Notes under the pieces: model-generated
What the model saw: the letters and a program-made list of their open reading frames with translations, nothing else
Told to the model about the DNA's origin: nothing
Databases searched by the model: none
Translations under genes and position numbers: made by a program
Part shown: one piece after another, positions 8,733 to 17,866 of the stretch
Layout of the letters: each line of letters begins with the position of its first letter
How positions within the stretch are numbered: position 1 is the first letter of the stretch
Assembly (NCBI GenBank): GCA_902756345.1
Contig: CACVQR010000006.1
Coordinates: forward strand, 248,001-312,000
From: Fibrobacter succinogenes
GTDB taxonomy: Bacteria; Fibrobacterota; Fibrobacteria; Fibrobacterales; Fibrobacteraceae
Reading direction: 5' to 3'
DNA length: 64,000 bases

Positions 8733-10052
8733 ATGAGCATTTCTATTCCTCAGTTGCCTAAGGGCACACGCGATTTTTACCCGGAAGCCGAGCGCATCCA
8801 GAATTACATTTTTGACACCTGGCGTAGCGTCGCCGAATCTTTTGCCTACGAAGAATACGAAGGCCCGATGTTTGAACATCTGGAGCTTTATACAGGCAAG
8901 TCCGGCGAAGAAATCGTAAGCCAGCTTTACAACTTTAAAGACAAGGGCGACCGCGAAATCGCACTCCGCCCCGAAATGACTCCGACGCTCGCCCGCCTCG
9001 TAATCCAGAAGGCCCGCGAACTCAAGAAGCCCTTCAAGTGGTTCAGCATGCCGCGCCTGTTCCGTTACGAAAAGGCGCAGAAGGGCCGCCTCCGCGAATT
9101 CTTCCAGCTGAACATGGATATTATCGGTACCGAAAGCATTTACGCCGAAGCCGACCTGATGGCAGCCATTGCTACCATGCTCCGCAAGTTCGGCCTCAAG
9201 GACGGCGAATTTGCAATTGGCGTTTCGAGCCGAAAGCTTTTGGCCACCTACCTCGAAGAAATCGGCGCCCCGAATCCGGCGCTTGTTTACCCGGTGCTTG
9301 ACCGCCGCTTAAAAATCGGGCCCGAAGCGTTTGCCAAGGCTCTGGCCGATGCAGGTCTCAGCGAAGACCAGGTGAAAAAGCTCGACGACTTCATGAGCTG
9401 CAAGAGCATCGAAGAAGTCAAGGCCAAGGTGCATAGCGAAAACGCGACTGCCGCCCTCGCTGAAATCGAAGACCTGTTCGCTACGCTTACCGCTGCAGGC
9501 TACGGCGAATGCGTGAACCTGGACCTCTCCATTGTTCGCGGCCTCGCCTACTACACCGGCATCGTGTTCGAAGTATTTGACAAGGGCAAATCCATGCGCG
9601 CCATCGCCGGCGGAGGCCGTTACGACAGCCTCACCGAAAAGCTCGGTGGCGAACGCATTCCAGGCGTGGGATTCGGCATGGGCGACGTGGTGCTCGCAGA
9701 CTTGCTCGCCGAACACAAGTTGCTCCCGAGCCCGAAGCAAAGCGTAGACTTCTACATCGCAAGCTTTACAAACGACATGAAGAAGGTGTTCGAAACTGCC
9801 CAGGTATTCCGCAACGCCGCAGGTAACACGAACGCCAAGCCGTTCTCGGTCGCTCACCCGCTCGCCCCCATGAAAATGGGCAAGCAACTTGACCAGGCCA
9901 ACTACCAGGGAGCCAAGATCGTCGTCTACGTCGACGGTTCCAAGGCCGCCGAAGGTGAATTCGAATACAAGGACATGCGCACCGGCGAAATGTTCGTCGG
10001 AAACGTAGACGCCATCGTAGAACGACTCAACACCGAGGTAAAGAAAGCCTAG
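8733..10052 (+). CDS. hisS: Histidyl-tRNA synthetase
   Basis: 439 residues, class II aminoacyl-tRNA synthetase charging tRNA-His. Motifs: the N-terminal PKGTRDFYPE signature, IALRPEMTPTLARLV, motif 2 RYEKAQKGRLREFFQ, the histidine-specific block VRGLAYYTGIVFEVF, and motif 3 VGFGMGDVVLADL, followed by an anticodon-binding domain from about residue 340. The start MSISIPQLPKG fits the family. The frame stays open upstream into repeat-like sequence (8640-8730), and the start has no clear ribosome binding site; a TAAATTTC box ends 8 nt before it. Confidence 0.96.
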   Translation: MSISIPQLPKGTRDFYPEAERIQNYIFDTWRSVAESFAYEEYEGPMFEHLELYTGKSGEEIVSQLYNFKDKGDREIALRPEMTPTLARLVIQKARELKKPFKWFSMPRLFRYEKAQKGRLREFFQLNMDIIGTESIYAEADLMAAIATMLRKFGLKDGEFAIGVSSRKLLATYLEEIGAPNPALVYPVLDRRLKIGPEAFAKALADAGLSEDQVKKLDDFMSCKSIEEVKAKVHSENATAALAEIEDLFATLTAAGYGECVNLDLSIVRGLAYYTGIVFEVFDKGKSMRAIAGGGRYDSLTEKLGGERIPGVGFGMGDVVLADLLAEHKLLPSPKQSVDFYIASFTNDMKKVFETAQVFRNAAGNTNAKPFSVAHPLAPMKMGKQLDQANYQGAKIVVYVDGSKAAEGEFEYKDMRTGEMFVGNVDAIVERLNTEVKKA

Positions 10053-10055
10053 CCA

Positions 10056-10140
10056 ATTCAGAATTCAGAGTTCGGAATTACTTATCAGGCGGCTCCGCCA
10101 AGATTGTATTAATTCAGAATTCCGAAATCCGAATTCATAA
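10056..10140. repeat. GAATTCAGAATTCGGAATT degenerate array
   Basis: Runs of AATTCAGAATTCAGAGTTCGG and AATTCAGAATTCCGAAATCCG flank the palindrome GGCGGCTCCGCC. The same word family sits inside hrpA at 35829-35863. It fills the 95-bp gap between hisS and the next gene. Confidence 0.65.
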
Positions 10141-10147
10141 TTATACT

Positions 10148-11866
10148 ATGATGTCCCCTTTAAAAGTCCTCTTAAGTATCATCAGCCTGTTCGCGGTGCT
10201 GGGCTTTATCGCCATCATCTACCCCGATGACGGAATCCATGTTGGCGACACCACGCTCCGCTACCCGAAGCTCACCGAAATCTTCGTAAAGCAGTCCGCC
10301 GGCGATTCGCTTAGCGATTCTACCCAGGGCGACCCCGAAGAAGCTATCCGTGAGATGATGGAAGCAACCAAACGCAAAGAGTTTGCCGCCTTTAGCGACT
10401 CGCTCAAATTCTATGAGGACTTTTTTGAAAAGGGAAGAACGCGCTTTGATTTGCCGAACAACGACGCCACGTGGTTTGACCGATTCTTCTTGCACCTGGA
10501 GCTAGCCTCACTCGATTCGAACGTTGTACACGTCGTGCATTACGGTGATTCACAGCTTGAAGAAGACCGAATCTCGGCCACCATTCGCGAAGATCTGCAA
10601 GATGAATTCGGTGGTGCAGGCCCGGGCATGATGCCCGCCATTATGACCGTGCCGTCTATGACTACTAGCCATGCAGGCGTCGGCGCCCTTTCGCGCTACA
10701 TTCTGTTTGGGCCCAAAGAAGACGAAGCTGAACATACACGCTATGGACCTTTGGCCCAGCTCGCCAAGCTTGAAGGCGAAGCCTCCATTACCATCCAGCG
10801 CCGCAAGGAACGCAAGAAACAGTTCAGCCATGTGGGCGGTTACAGCACCATTCGCCTCCTCACAAACAAGAACGCTCGCCTCAAGGTCAGACTCAACGTA
10901 AACCAGACCGTCGTAGACACCGTGGGCCAAGAAGAAGACGGCTCTCCGAAAGAAAAGCGCTCTACCAAAGTGGTCGACGCCGGCGAACCGGTTATCGACA
11001 CTTACAACAAACTCAAAGTTTTCACCTGGAAACTAAAGGACACCACCTCCATTGCCAAGATGTACCTTTCGGGCAACGCCGAAGTCTACGCCATTTCGGC
11101 AGACGGTGCTTACGGTGTCGCCGTCGACAACGTGGCCATGCGCGGTTCTTCGGGTACGATATTCCATCGCATCGACTCTGAACTTCTGGCCGAATCTTAC
11201 AAGGCCATGAACGTAAAACTCATCATCATGGAATACGGCGGAAACTTGGTGCCAAGCATCAACTCCGGCAACATTGAATGGACCAAGAAAATCATCACGC
11301 GCCAGATTCAAGCCATTCAAAAGGCGAACCCCGACGCCGACATCTTGTTTATTGGCCCCGCCGATATGGCTCGCCAAAAAGACGGCCAGTGGCAGACGTA
11401 TTCCGGCCTAGCGATGACAATCAAGGCCCTGCGTGAAGTCGCGCTCGAAAACGGCGCCGCCTACTGGGACATGCACCGCGTGATGGGCGGGAACGGAGCC
11501 ATGATCAAGTGGGTGAACAAGGATCCCGCACTCGGGTTCACCGACCACATTCACTTTACGCGCCGCGGTGCCGCCTACATGGGCGACCTGTTCTGCTCGG
11601 CACTGCGCATGCACTACGACTACTTCAAGTTCCGCGACCGTCACAACATCAGCGACGAAAAATTGAAGGAACTGCACCAGTGGAGCGCCGAAAACAAGCC
11701 TGCCCCCAAGCCTGTCGCCAAACCAAAGCCCACCGCCAAGCAAGCAGTTAAACCAGCCAAGCCAAGCTCAAACAAAGCCGTAAAGGCAAATTCTGCAGCA
11801 AAGGCAGCCCCGGCAAACAGAAAAGCTGATTCGAAAGATTTAAACAAAGGAGCGAAGAAAAAGTGA
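10148..11866 (+). CDS. Membrane-anchored SGNH/GDSL-type protein of an O-acylation operon
   Basis: 572 residues. One N-terminal membrane segment (about 6-24) leaves the rest outside the cytoplasmic membrane. The SGNH fold is shown by block I HYGDSQLEED (S135) and block V TDHIHFTRRG with D466 and H469. The C-terminal 50 residues are a lysine/alanine/proline tail that may bind the wall or polysaccharide. With a second SGNH protein (overlapping by 4 nt) and an MBOAT acyltransferase downstream, it probably moves or removes acyl (acetyl) groups on an extracellular polysaccharide, as AlgX/AlgJ or DltD partners do. The substrate is unknown. ATGATG gives two possible starts one codon apart. Confidence 0.8.
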   Translation: MMSPLKVLLSIISLFAVLGFIAIIYPDDGIHVGDTTLRYPKLTEIFVKQSAGDSLSDSTQGDPEEAIREMMEATKRKEFAAFSDSLKFYEDFFEKGRTRFDLPNNDATWFDRFFLHLELASLDSNVVHVVHYGDSQLEEDRISATIREDLQDEFGGAGPGMMPAIMTVPSMTTSHAGVGALSRYILFGPKEDEAEHTRYGPLAQLAKLEGEASITIQRRKERKKQFSHVGGYSTIRLLTNKNARLKVRLNVNQTVVDTVGQEEDGSPKEKRSTKVVDAGEPVIDTYNKLKVFTWKLKDTTSIAKMYLSGNAEVYAISADGAYGVAVDNVAMRGSSGTIFHRIDSELLAESYKAMNVKLIIMEYGGNLVPSINSGNIEWTKKIITRQIQAIQKANPDADILFIGPADMARQKDGQWQTYSGLAMTIKALREVALENGAAYWDMHRVMGGNGAMIKWVNKDPALGFTDHIHFTRRGAAYMGDLFCSALRMHYDYFKFRDRHNISDEKLKELHQWSAENKPAPKPVAKPKPTAKQAVKPAKPSSNKAVKANSAAKAAPANRKADSKDLNKGAKKK

Positions 11867-13536
11867 AACACGTACTCCTTGGTATTGCGCTACTCACGCT
11901 TTCCGCTTTTGCAAAAGACATGCCGACAGCTCCCGGCAGTTTTTCCATCGACATTTCTCGCTACGACTTTATCGACACGACACAGAACGTAATCAAATTC
12001 CCCAAGGGCAACGCCTCGTTCAACGCCTTCTTTAACAAGATGGATACGCTCGTGTTCGAAAACCGCGGGCAGGTTCGCATTCTGCACGTGGGCGGTTCGC
12101 ATTTGCAAGCCGACGTAATCTCCGGCCGTATTCGCGAGCACCTCATTAAGGAATACCCGGGCGCCTCTGCCGGCCGCGGGTTCGTTTTTCCTTATTCCGC
12201 AGCCCGCACCAACACGCCTGCGAGCTATGCCAGCGCCTACAAGGGCATCTGGGACATGAACAAAAACGTGCAGCGTGAAATCAAGAAGCCGCTCGGCCTG
12301 CTTGGCATTGCCGTGAGCACCAGCGACCCGCGTTCCGAAATCACGCTGTTCCTCGACAAGTACAACTCTACCCCGATTTGGGGCGAAACCAAACTCAGAC
12401 TTTTTGGTTACAGTGACAACAACGACGTAGTTCCTGTACTGCGCGTCGATTCGACCGACATTTACGGCATTCTCGATTCCGCAAGCCAGAGCTACGTGTT
12501 TACAAGCCCGCGCCCGATTGACACCATTCAAATCGCTTTCCGCTGGATCGATTCCTTGAAGCAGGCCGAGATTTCCAAGTTCATTACCGACTCGCTTTTC
12601 CAGGATTCTATCGCCCGCGCCAAAGAAGATTCCATCAAGAAGGCAACCGGCGATACCGCCCAGAACAAGAAAGATTCCAACGTGATTCCGGCAAAGATTC
12701 CGAACAACGTTGCCTTGCCCGAAGTCGCCCGCGATTCCATGTTCCAAGGTGAATGCGACGTTCTCGACACGGCATGCCTGCGTCGCGAAGAGGCCAAGAG
12801 CAAATCCCGTAGCTGTGCCGAAAAGTTGAACAAGCCCGCAGTCAATTACGCCGAGGGCGAAATCGACGCCACCAATTACGCCAACGAACATTGCATCGAA
12901 CAAGCCGCCGTACCCGACTCTGTCAAGAAGAACGCTCGTCCGCGCTTTACGCTTACCGGCATTCTCACCGAAACCGACGCTCCGGGCATTACCTACACGG
13001 GCGTAGGCATCAACGGCGCAAAGGTTCACGACTACTTTGAAGAAGTCTGCCCGCAGTTCGAAAAGGAACTTTCATTCTACAAGCCCGACCTCGTCATTTT
13101 TGCAATCGGCATTAACGATGCAAACGTGGAAAAGTTTAACGACAAGCAATTTAAAGACGACTACGACAAGCTCATTGCCCGCATCAAGAAAGTGAACCCG
13201 AATGTGGCGATTATTTTCGAGACCAACAACGACATGTATCGCAAGGTCAAGAAGAAACGTTTCGTGCAGCACCCGAACGGCGATGTCGCCCGCAAGGCAT
13301 TCTTCGCCCTGGCCGAAAAGCACAAAGCTGGCGTTTGGGACAAGTTCGGCATTATGGGCGGCCTCGGCTCCATGGCCAAATGGGAGAAAGCCGACCTCGC
13401 CAAAGCCGACAAAGTGCATTTCAAACTTTCGGGCTACAACCTCCTTGGCGATCTGTTCTACAAGGCTATCATCAACTGCTATCAAGAACACATCGCCAAC
13501 CTCCCCGCCGAAAAAAGAAAGGAAGAAATAAAATAA
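11863..13536 (+). CDS. Secreted SGNH-type protein, second of the O-acylation operon
   Basis: 557 residues. It starts at a GTG within the stop of the previous gene (GTGA overlap, translational coupling). A signal peptide ends near SAFA. SGNH motifs: block I HVGGSHLQADV (S79), a GIND block (VIFAIGINDANVE) and block V ADKVHFKLSG with D516 and H519. Between about residues 230 and 340 is a charged insertion without clear family. It probably works with the upstream SGNH protein and the downstream MBOAT on exported polysaccharide. The serine motif is GGS instead of GDS, so activity is likely but unproven. Confidence 0.8.
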   Translation: MKHVLLGIALLTLSAFAKDMPTAPGSFSIDISRYDFIDTTQNVIKFPKGNASFNAFFNKMDTLVFENRGQVRILHVGGSHLQADVISGRIREHLIKEYPGASAGRGFVFPYSAARTNTPASYASAYKGIWDMNKNVQREIKKPLGLLGIAVSTSDPRSEITLFLDKYNSTPIWGETKLRLFGYSDNNDVVPVLRVDSTDIYGILDSASQSYVFTSPRPIDTIQIAFRWIDSLKQAEISKFITDSLFQDSIARAKEDSIKKATGDTAQNKKDSNVIPAKIPNNVALPEVARDSMFQGECDVLDTACLRREEAKSKSRSCAEKLNKPAVNYAEGEIDATNYANEHCIEQAAVPDSVKKNARPRFTLTGILTETDAPGITYTGVGINGAKVHDYFEEVCPQFEKELSFYKPDLVIFAIGINDANVEKFNDKQFKDDYDKLIARIKKVNPNVAIIFETNNDMYRKVKKKRFVQHPNGDVARKAFFALAEKHKAGVWDKFGIMGGLGSMAKWEKADLAKADKVHFKLSGYNLLGDLFYKAIINCYQEHIANLPAEKRKEEIK

Positions 13537-13549
13537 GGATTTGCAGCAG

Positions 13550-13920
13550 TGTCATCCTGAGTGAAGAACCGAAGGTTCGTAATCGAAGGATCTAAAAATA
13601 TGAGAAATGATTACTTTACATATATAATGTCTAATCAAACTAATTCAACAATATATGTTGGAGTAACAAATAATATTGAAAGACGTGCATTAGAACATAT
13701 TAGTGGTAATGGTGCAGAATTTACATCGAAATATAAAATCAATAAACTTGTTTATTTTGAAAGATATACAGAAATAAAAGATGCAATAGCAAGAGAAAAA
13801 CAATTAAAAGGTTGGAAAAGAGAAAAGAAAAATAATTTGATTAACAAAATGAACCCTGAATGGAAAAACTTAATGATGGATTAGATCCTTCGACTCCGTT
13901 TCACTTCGCTCAGGATGACA
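13550..13920 (+). mobile_element. GIY-YIG nuclease gene bounded by inverted copies of a dispersed repeat
   Basis: The left end (13550-13594) reads GTCATCCTGAG...CGAAGGATCTAA. The right end (about 13883-13920) is the inverted form TTAGATCCTTCG...CTCAGGATGAC. The nuclease ORF fills the space exactly: its ATG follows 5 nt after the left copy and its TAG is part of the right copy. The unit is much richer in A+T than its surroundings and splits a polysaccharide acylation operon. This is an inferred element; no target-site duplication was established. Confidence 0.6.
13600..13884 (+). CDS. GIY-YIG domain endonuclease (UPF0213/YhbQ-like)
   Basis: 94 residues, single GIY-YIG domain. The GIY-YIG pair is represented by YIM near residue 8 and YVGVTNNIERR; EHISGNG, FTSKYKINKLVYFERY, AIAREKQLKGWKREKK and MNPEWKNL follow the usual small-nuclease layout. 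The family cuts DNA; the cellular role of these stand-alone proteins is poorly known. The gene is AT-rich compared with neighbours, suggesting transfer. A longer in-frame reading from 13561 would translate the left repeat and is less likely. Confidence 0.88.
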   Translation: MRNDYFTYIMSNQTNSTIYVGVTNNIERRALEHISGNGAEFTSKYKINKLVYFERYTEIKDAIAREKQLKGWKREKKNNLINKMNPEWKNLMMD

Positions 13921-13927
13921 ATTGCAT

Positions 13928-15778
13928 ATGCTTGACTATTTGATTCCATTCCTCACCCGCACCTTTGCGTTTGACCCGAACAGTCCGCTGCTGTTTACGC
14001 AGTTCTATTTCTGGGGATTTTTCGCCTGCGTTTTCGCCGTTCTCACCCTGATCAAGAACCGCATTCTGCTGCGTAACGCCTTCTTGTTTGCGACAAGCAT
14101 GTTCTTCTACTACAAAACGAGTGGAAGCTACGTCTGCATTCTTATTTTCTGCGTGGTCGCTAACTTCTTCATTGGCAAATGGATCGAAAAAGCCGAAGAG
14201 CAATGGAAAAAGAAACTCTGGATGATTATCGTGGTCATTATCGACCTGCTAGTGCTTTGCTACTATAAATACTCTTACTTCTTCCTGGATGCACTTTACG
14301 ACTTTACCGGAATCGAACTCCACGTGTACAATTTCTTTGCCGCGGCAAGCAACAAGATGTTTGGCACGCATTCGCTGGTCGACACCATCATTTTGCCGGT
14401 GGGTATTTCGTTCTTCACCTTCCAGGCAATGAGTTACTGCATCGATATTTACCGCGGTAAAATCAAGGCTGTCGACAACATCCTGAATTTTGGCTTTTAC
14501 CTCACATTCTTCCCGCAGCTTGTGGCTGGCCCGATTGTACGCGCCGACAAGTTCGTGCCGCAACTTTACCGCAAGTATTTCTTGCCCCGCCGTACCTTCG
14601 GTATCGCCGTATTCTGGATCCTGAACGGCCTCGCCAAAAAGATCATCTTGAGCGACTACCTGGCCACCAACTTCGTGGACCGAGTCTTTGACACTCCCCT
14701 GCTGTTTACCGGCCTTGAAAACCTGATTGCGCTCTTTGCATACTCCCTGCAAGTTTATGCCGACTTCTCGGGCTATACCGACATCGCCATTGGCGTTGCA
14801 CTCCTGATGGGATTCCGCCTGCCGCAGAACTTCAACAGCCCCTACAAGGCCCTCAGTCCCACCGAATTCTGGCGTCGCTGGCACATCAGCCTTTCGAGCT
14901 GGTGGCGCGACTACCTGTACATTCCCCTGGGCGGCAACAGGAATGCCACCGTCGGCACCTACTTCTGGATGGCGTTCTTGAGCCTTGTGGCAATCATGCT
15001 TTCGGGCAGCGTGCTCGTGGGCGTCATGCTTGGTCTCCTGTTCGCCTACATTTCCGTTGTCGCCTACTTTAGGCCCGAATCGCGCAAGTTCATTACCACC
15101 AACATGAACGCCATGGCCACCCAGATTGTGGGCGGTTGGTGGCACGGTGCCAGCTGGAACTTTATCATTTGGGGTGGTCTGAACGGCTTCGGCCAGGTAT
15201 TCAACAAAATCTGGTGCAAGCGCAGCCTCAAGTTCCGCGCCATCGCCTCGTTCATCCTGTTCGCTACAAGCGCCATAATCTTCAAGCAGACGCACACCGC
15301 CATCTTCGCGATTACTGCAGTCTACTTCGGCGTGCTCTTCACCGGCATTTACGCCGTATGGGTGTTCCGCCTGTTCAGCGACAAGACCTTCCACTGGATT
15401 TATGTTGCCTGGAACGTGTCGCTAACCTTCGTTTTCATCACGTTTACGCGACTCTTCTTCCGCGCAGGTTCGAACCTAGACCCTGCCGAAGCCAACGAAG
15501 TCGCCTGGAATACCGCCAAGAACATGGTACAGCAAATGGGTTGCGCCTGGAAATGGGGCACTCTTGGCACTATAGCCTGGGAACACATCAACATCATTCT
15601 CGTGTTCATCGCGGGCATGCTTATCCACTGGATTCCCAAGAAGGTCAAGAGCCGCTACCGCATCGCATTCGCGTCGCAGCCGCTACCGCTGATGGTCGCA
15701 AGCACCGCGTTCATCATCTTCGTGATTTACCAGTTCATGAGCGCAGACTCCTGCCCCTTCATCTACTTCCAGTTCTAG
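13928..15778 (+). CDS. MBOAT family O-acyltransferase (AlgI/DltB-like)
   Basis: 616 residues, a polytopic membrane protein with about 11-12 hydrophobic segments. The MBOAT signature is clear: FNSPYKALSPTEFWRRWHIS, SWWRDYLYIPLGGNRN, and the catalytic histidine H406 in GGWWHGASWNF. The family passes an acyl group, usually acetyl, across the membrane to partner SGNH proteins that esterify exported polysaccharide. The two upstream SGNH genes are the likely partners. The ATG lies 8 nt after a dispersed repeat, so no ribosome binding site of the usual kind remains; a TTG two codons upstream is possible. Confidence 0.93.
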   Translation: MLDYLIPFLTRTFAFDPNSPLLFTQFYFWGFFACVFAVLTLIKNRILLRNAFLFATSMFFYYKTSGSYVCILIFCVVANFFIGKWIEKAEEQWKKKLWMIIVVIIDLLVLCYYKYSYFFLDALYDFTGIELHVYNFFAAASNKMFGTHSLVDTIILPVGISFFTFQAMSYCIDIYRGKIKAVDNILNFGFYLTFFPQLVAGPIVRADKFVPQLYRKYFLPRRTFGIAVFWILNGLAKKIILSDYLATNFVDRVFDTPLLFTGLENLIALFAYSLQVYADFSGYTDIAIGVALLMGFRLPQNFNSPYKALSPTEFWRRWHISLSSWWRDYLYIPLGGNRNATVGTYFWMAFLSLVAIMLSGSVLVGVMLGLLFAYISVVAYFRPESRKFITTNMNAMATQIVGGWWHGASWNFIIWGGLNGFGQVFNKIWCKRSLKFRAIASFILFATSAIIFKQTHTAIFAITAVYFGVLFTGIYAVWVFRLFSDKTFHWIYVAWNVSLTFVFITFTRLFFRAGSNLDPAEANEVAWNTAKNMVQQMGCAWKWGTLGTIAWEHINIILVFIAGMLIHWIPKKVKSRYRIAFASQPLPLMVASTAFIIFVIYQFMSADSCPFIYFQF

Positions 15779-15802
15779 TAGCGCCAACGGCGCATACGAA
15801 AG

Positions 15803-15829
15803 AAGCTCATGATAAAATCATGAGCTTTT
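15803..15829. terminator. Bidirectional terminator between convergent genes
   Basis: AAGCTCATGAT and ATCATGAGCTT form a perfect 11-bp stem with an AAA loop, between the ends of the MBOAT gene and the leftward dehydratase gene. The flanking A and T runs are short. Confidence 0.7.
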
Positions 15830-15862
15830 GCTTTAAAAGTAATTTCTGAAATGGGCCGCGAA

Positions 15863-17824
15863 TTAAACCGCAGGCATTTTGACGGTGCGGTTGAATTCTT
15901 CAGGAGTGGTGAAGGTAGGCACGATTTCGTGCAGAGCCTTGATGGCCTTCTGGTCATCGTTGGCACTGGCGGCGTTCTTCAAGTTCCACAGCTGGTTAAT
16001 GAACTTGTCCATGTCGATTTCAATCTGCTTGCCGATGTAAATCAACTTATTCTTGGTCTTCTGCAGGCCTTCTTCACTCATGAGCAGCTCTTCGAGCAGC
16101 TTTTCGCCCGGGCGCAGCCCCGTAAACTTAATCGGGACATCCTTGTAAGGCACTTTGCCGTACATGCGGATCAAGTTTTCGGCCAAAGTCACGATCTTTA
16201 CCGGGTGGCCCATATCGAGCACAAAGATTTCGCCACCGTGAGCAATCGAGGCAGCCTCTAGCACCAGGCTCACCGCCTCCGGAATCGTCATAAAGTAGCG
16301 GATAATGTCGGGGTGAGTCACCGTCACAGGCTTGCCCTGTTCAATCTGACGCTTGAACAGTGGAATCACGGAACCGTTCGAGCCCAGCACATTGCCAAAG
16401 CGGGTGGTCACGAATTCGGTATCGCCGCTCTTCTGCTGGGCCAAGAACTGCACAATCATTTCGCAGCAGCGCTTAGAGGCACCCATCACGTTAGTGGGGT
16501 TCACCGCCTTGTCGGTACTGATCATCACGAACTTCTTGACGCCGTTCAGAACCGCGAGTGTACCCATGTTAAACGTACCGATGACGTTATTTTTAATGGC
16601 TTCCATGGGGTTGTTTTCCATGAGCGGCACATGCTTGTGGGCCGCCGCGTGGAACACCACCTGGGGCTTGTACTTCTTAAAGATCTGGTTCATGCGGAAG
16701 TAGTCGCGCACCGAGGCGATCAAAGTCACCAGGTTCAGCTTGTCGCCGTATTCCATGCGCAATTCCTGCTGAATATCGTAGGCATTGTTTTCGTAAATGT
16801 CCACGATAATCACCTGCTTCGGATTGTACTTCGCAATCTGGCGCACCAGTTCGCTACCGATACTGCCGCCGCCACCCGACACCATGCAGACCTTGCCTTC
16901 AATAAACGCACGGATATCCTTATTGTCAAAGCGAATAGGGTCGCGGCCCAGCAAGTCTTCTACGTTAATATCGCGAATCTGGTTCACGTAGCTCGTGGTG
17001 CCATCGCCCACGTTCGAGGTATCAAGCAAGCTACCGATAAACGGCAACACCTTTACGGGCACGCCCGTTTTACCGCAAATATCCAAAATCGTCTGGCGAT
17101 CCTTAGGAGGGCAACTCGGGATGGCAAGAATAATCTGCTCAATGCGTTCTTCCCTCACAATTTTAGGAATGTCGGTCGTCGAACCGGCCACCAACACTCC
17201 TTCGAACATCTTGCCAATCTTGTAGCGGTCATCGTCAATCAGGCAAACCGGGTTCAAGCGGGTCGCCACGCTAGACTTAAGGCCTTCTTCTTCGTCGGCC
17301 TGGTTGTTGCGGATTTCCTTGATCAACATCTGGGCAGCAGAACCAGCCCCCACAATCATGGTGCGAGTCTTGTTGGCCAGGCTCGCCTCTTTGTAACCCG
17401 TACGCACCAGGGACACAAAAGTGCCACGGAACATATAACGGAAGGCGCACACGCCCACAATGGCCACCAAGGTATGAAGCACGGCGAATTCCACAAAAAC
17501 CTGACGCTGGAACAAGTACACCAGACCGTAAGCCACCAACATGCCGCCGACAACACCCTTAATGCAGCTCAGGTAGTCGCGCTTGCTAAAGTAACGCCAC
17601 AGCTTATTGTACGCACCAAAAAAGAGCAAGCCCGCAAAGCAGCCTATAACACAAGTAACCGAAATAATCAAGAGTTCAGGGCGGTTAATTCGTTCCGCAA
17701 CCGCGGGCAATGGCCAGTTGGCAAAAAGCGCAGCCGCCACCACGATAAAGGCGTCGACCGCCGCCAGCACGCGCTTACGCAGTCTAAAGCTATTGAACAA
17801 ATTCTTGACTTTCTCGTTAAACAT
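15863..17824 (-). CDS. Nucleotide-sugar dehydratase/epimerase, CapD/WbpM/PglF type (membrane-bound)
   Basis: 653 residues. Four N-terminal membrane segments (about 15-130), then a first Rossmann-like domain (VGAGSAAQMLIKEI), then the catalytic SDR domain with VSGGGGSIGSELVRQI and ISTDKAVNPTNVMGASKR. These enzymes convert UDP-GlcNAc to a 4-keto-6-deoxy sugar as the first step of making rare amino sugars for capsule, O-antigen or protein glycans. It lies upstream of no other sugar gene, but next to a Wzi-like and a Wzc-like gene, which points to surface polysaccharide. A TATATTTG box 21 nt before the start suggests its own transcript. Confidence 0.92.
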   Translation of the reverse strand: MFNEKVKNLFNSFRLRKRVLAAVDAFIVVAAALFANWPLPAVAERINRPELLIISVTCVIGCFAGLLFFGAYNKLWRYFSKRDYLSCIKGVVGGMLVAYGLVYLFQRQVFVEFAVLHTLVAIVGVCAFRYMFRGTFVSLVRTGYKEASLANKTRTMIVGAGSAAQMLIKEIRNNQADEEEGLKSSVATRLNPVCLIDDDRYKIGKMFEGVLVAGSTTDIPKIVREERIEQIILAIPSCPPKDRQTILDICGKTGVPVKVLPFIGSLLDTSNVGDGTTSYVNQIRDINVEDLLGRDPIRFDNKDIRAFIEGKVCMVSGGGGSIGSELVRQIAKYNPKQVIIVDIYENNAYDIQQELRMEYGDKLNLVTLIASVRDYFRMNQIFKKYKPQVVFHAAAHKHVPLMENNPMEAIKNNVIGTFNMGTLAVLNGVKKFVMISTDKAVNPTNVMGASKRCCEMIVQFLAQQKSGDTEFVTTRFGNVLGSNGSVIPLFKRQIEQGKPVTVTHPDIIRYFMTIPEAVSLVLEAASIAHGGEIFVLDMGHPVKIVTLAENLIRMYGKVPYKDVPIKFTGLRPGEKLLEELLMSEEGLQKTKNKLIYIGKQIEIDMDKFINQLWNLKNAASANDDQKAIKALHEIVPTFTTPEEFNRTVKMPAV

Positions 17825-17845
17825 CTAATGCCCCTTCTGATACGC

Positions 17846-17853
17846 CAAATATA
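17846..17853 (-). promoter_or_regulatory. Promoter box of the dehydratase gene (TATATTTG)
   Basis: Minus-strand TATATTTGGCG, the same extended word as before sufC. It lies in the 42-bp gap after the Wzi-like gene. Confidence 0.55.
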
Positions 17854-17866
17854 AAATAATCTTACC

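Noticed and set aside
13561-13599. Longer start for the GIY-YIG protein
   Set aside because: The extra 13 codons are the translated left repeat; MRNDYFTYIM fits the family start.
13600-13884. Group I intron homing endonuclease
   Set aside because: No intron core is seen around it and neither neighbouring gene is interrupted; the flanks are dispersed repeats.
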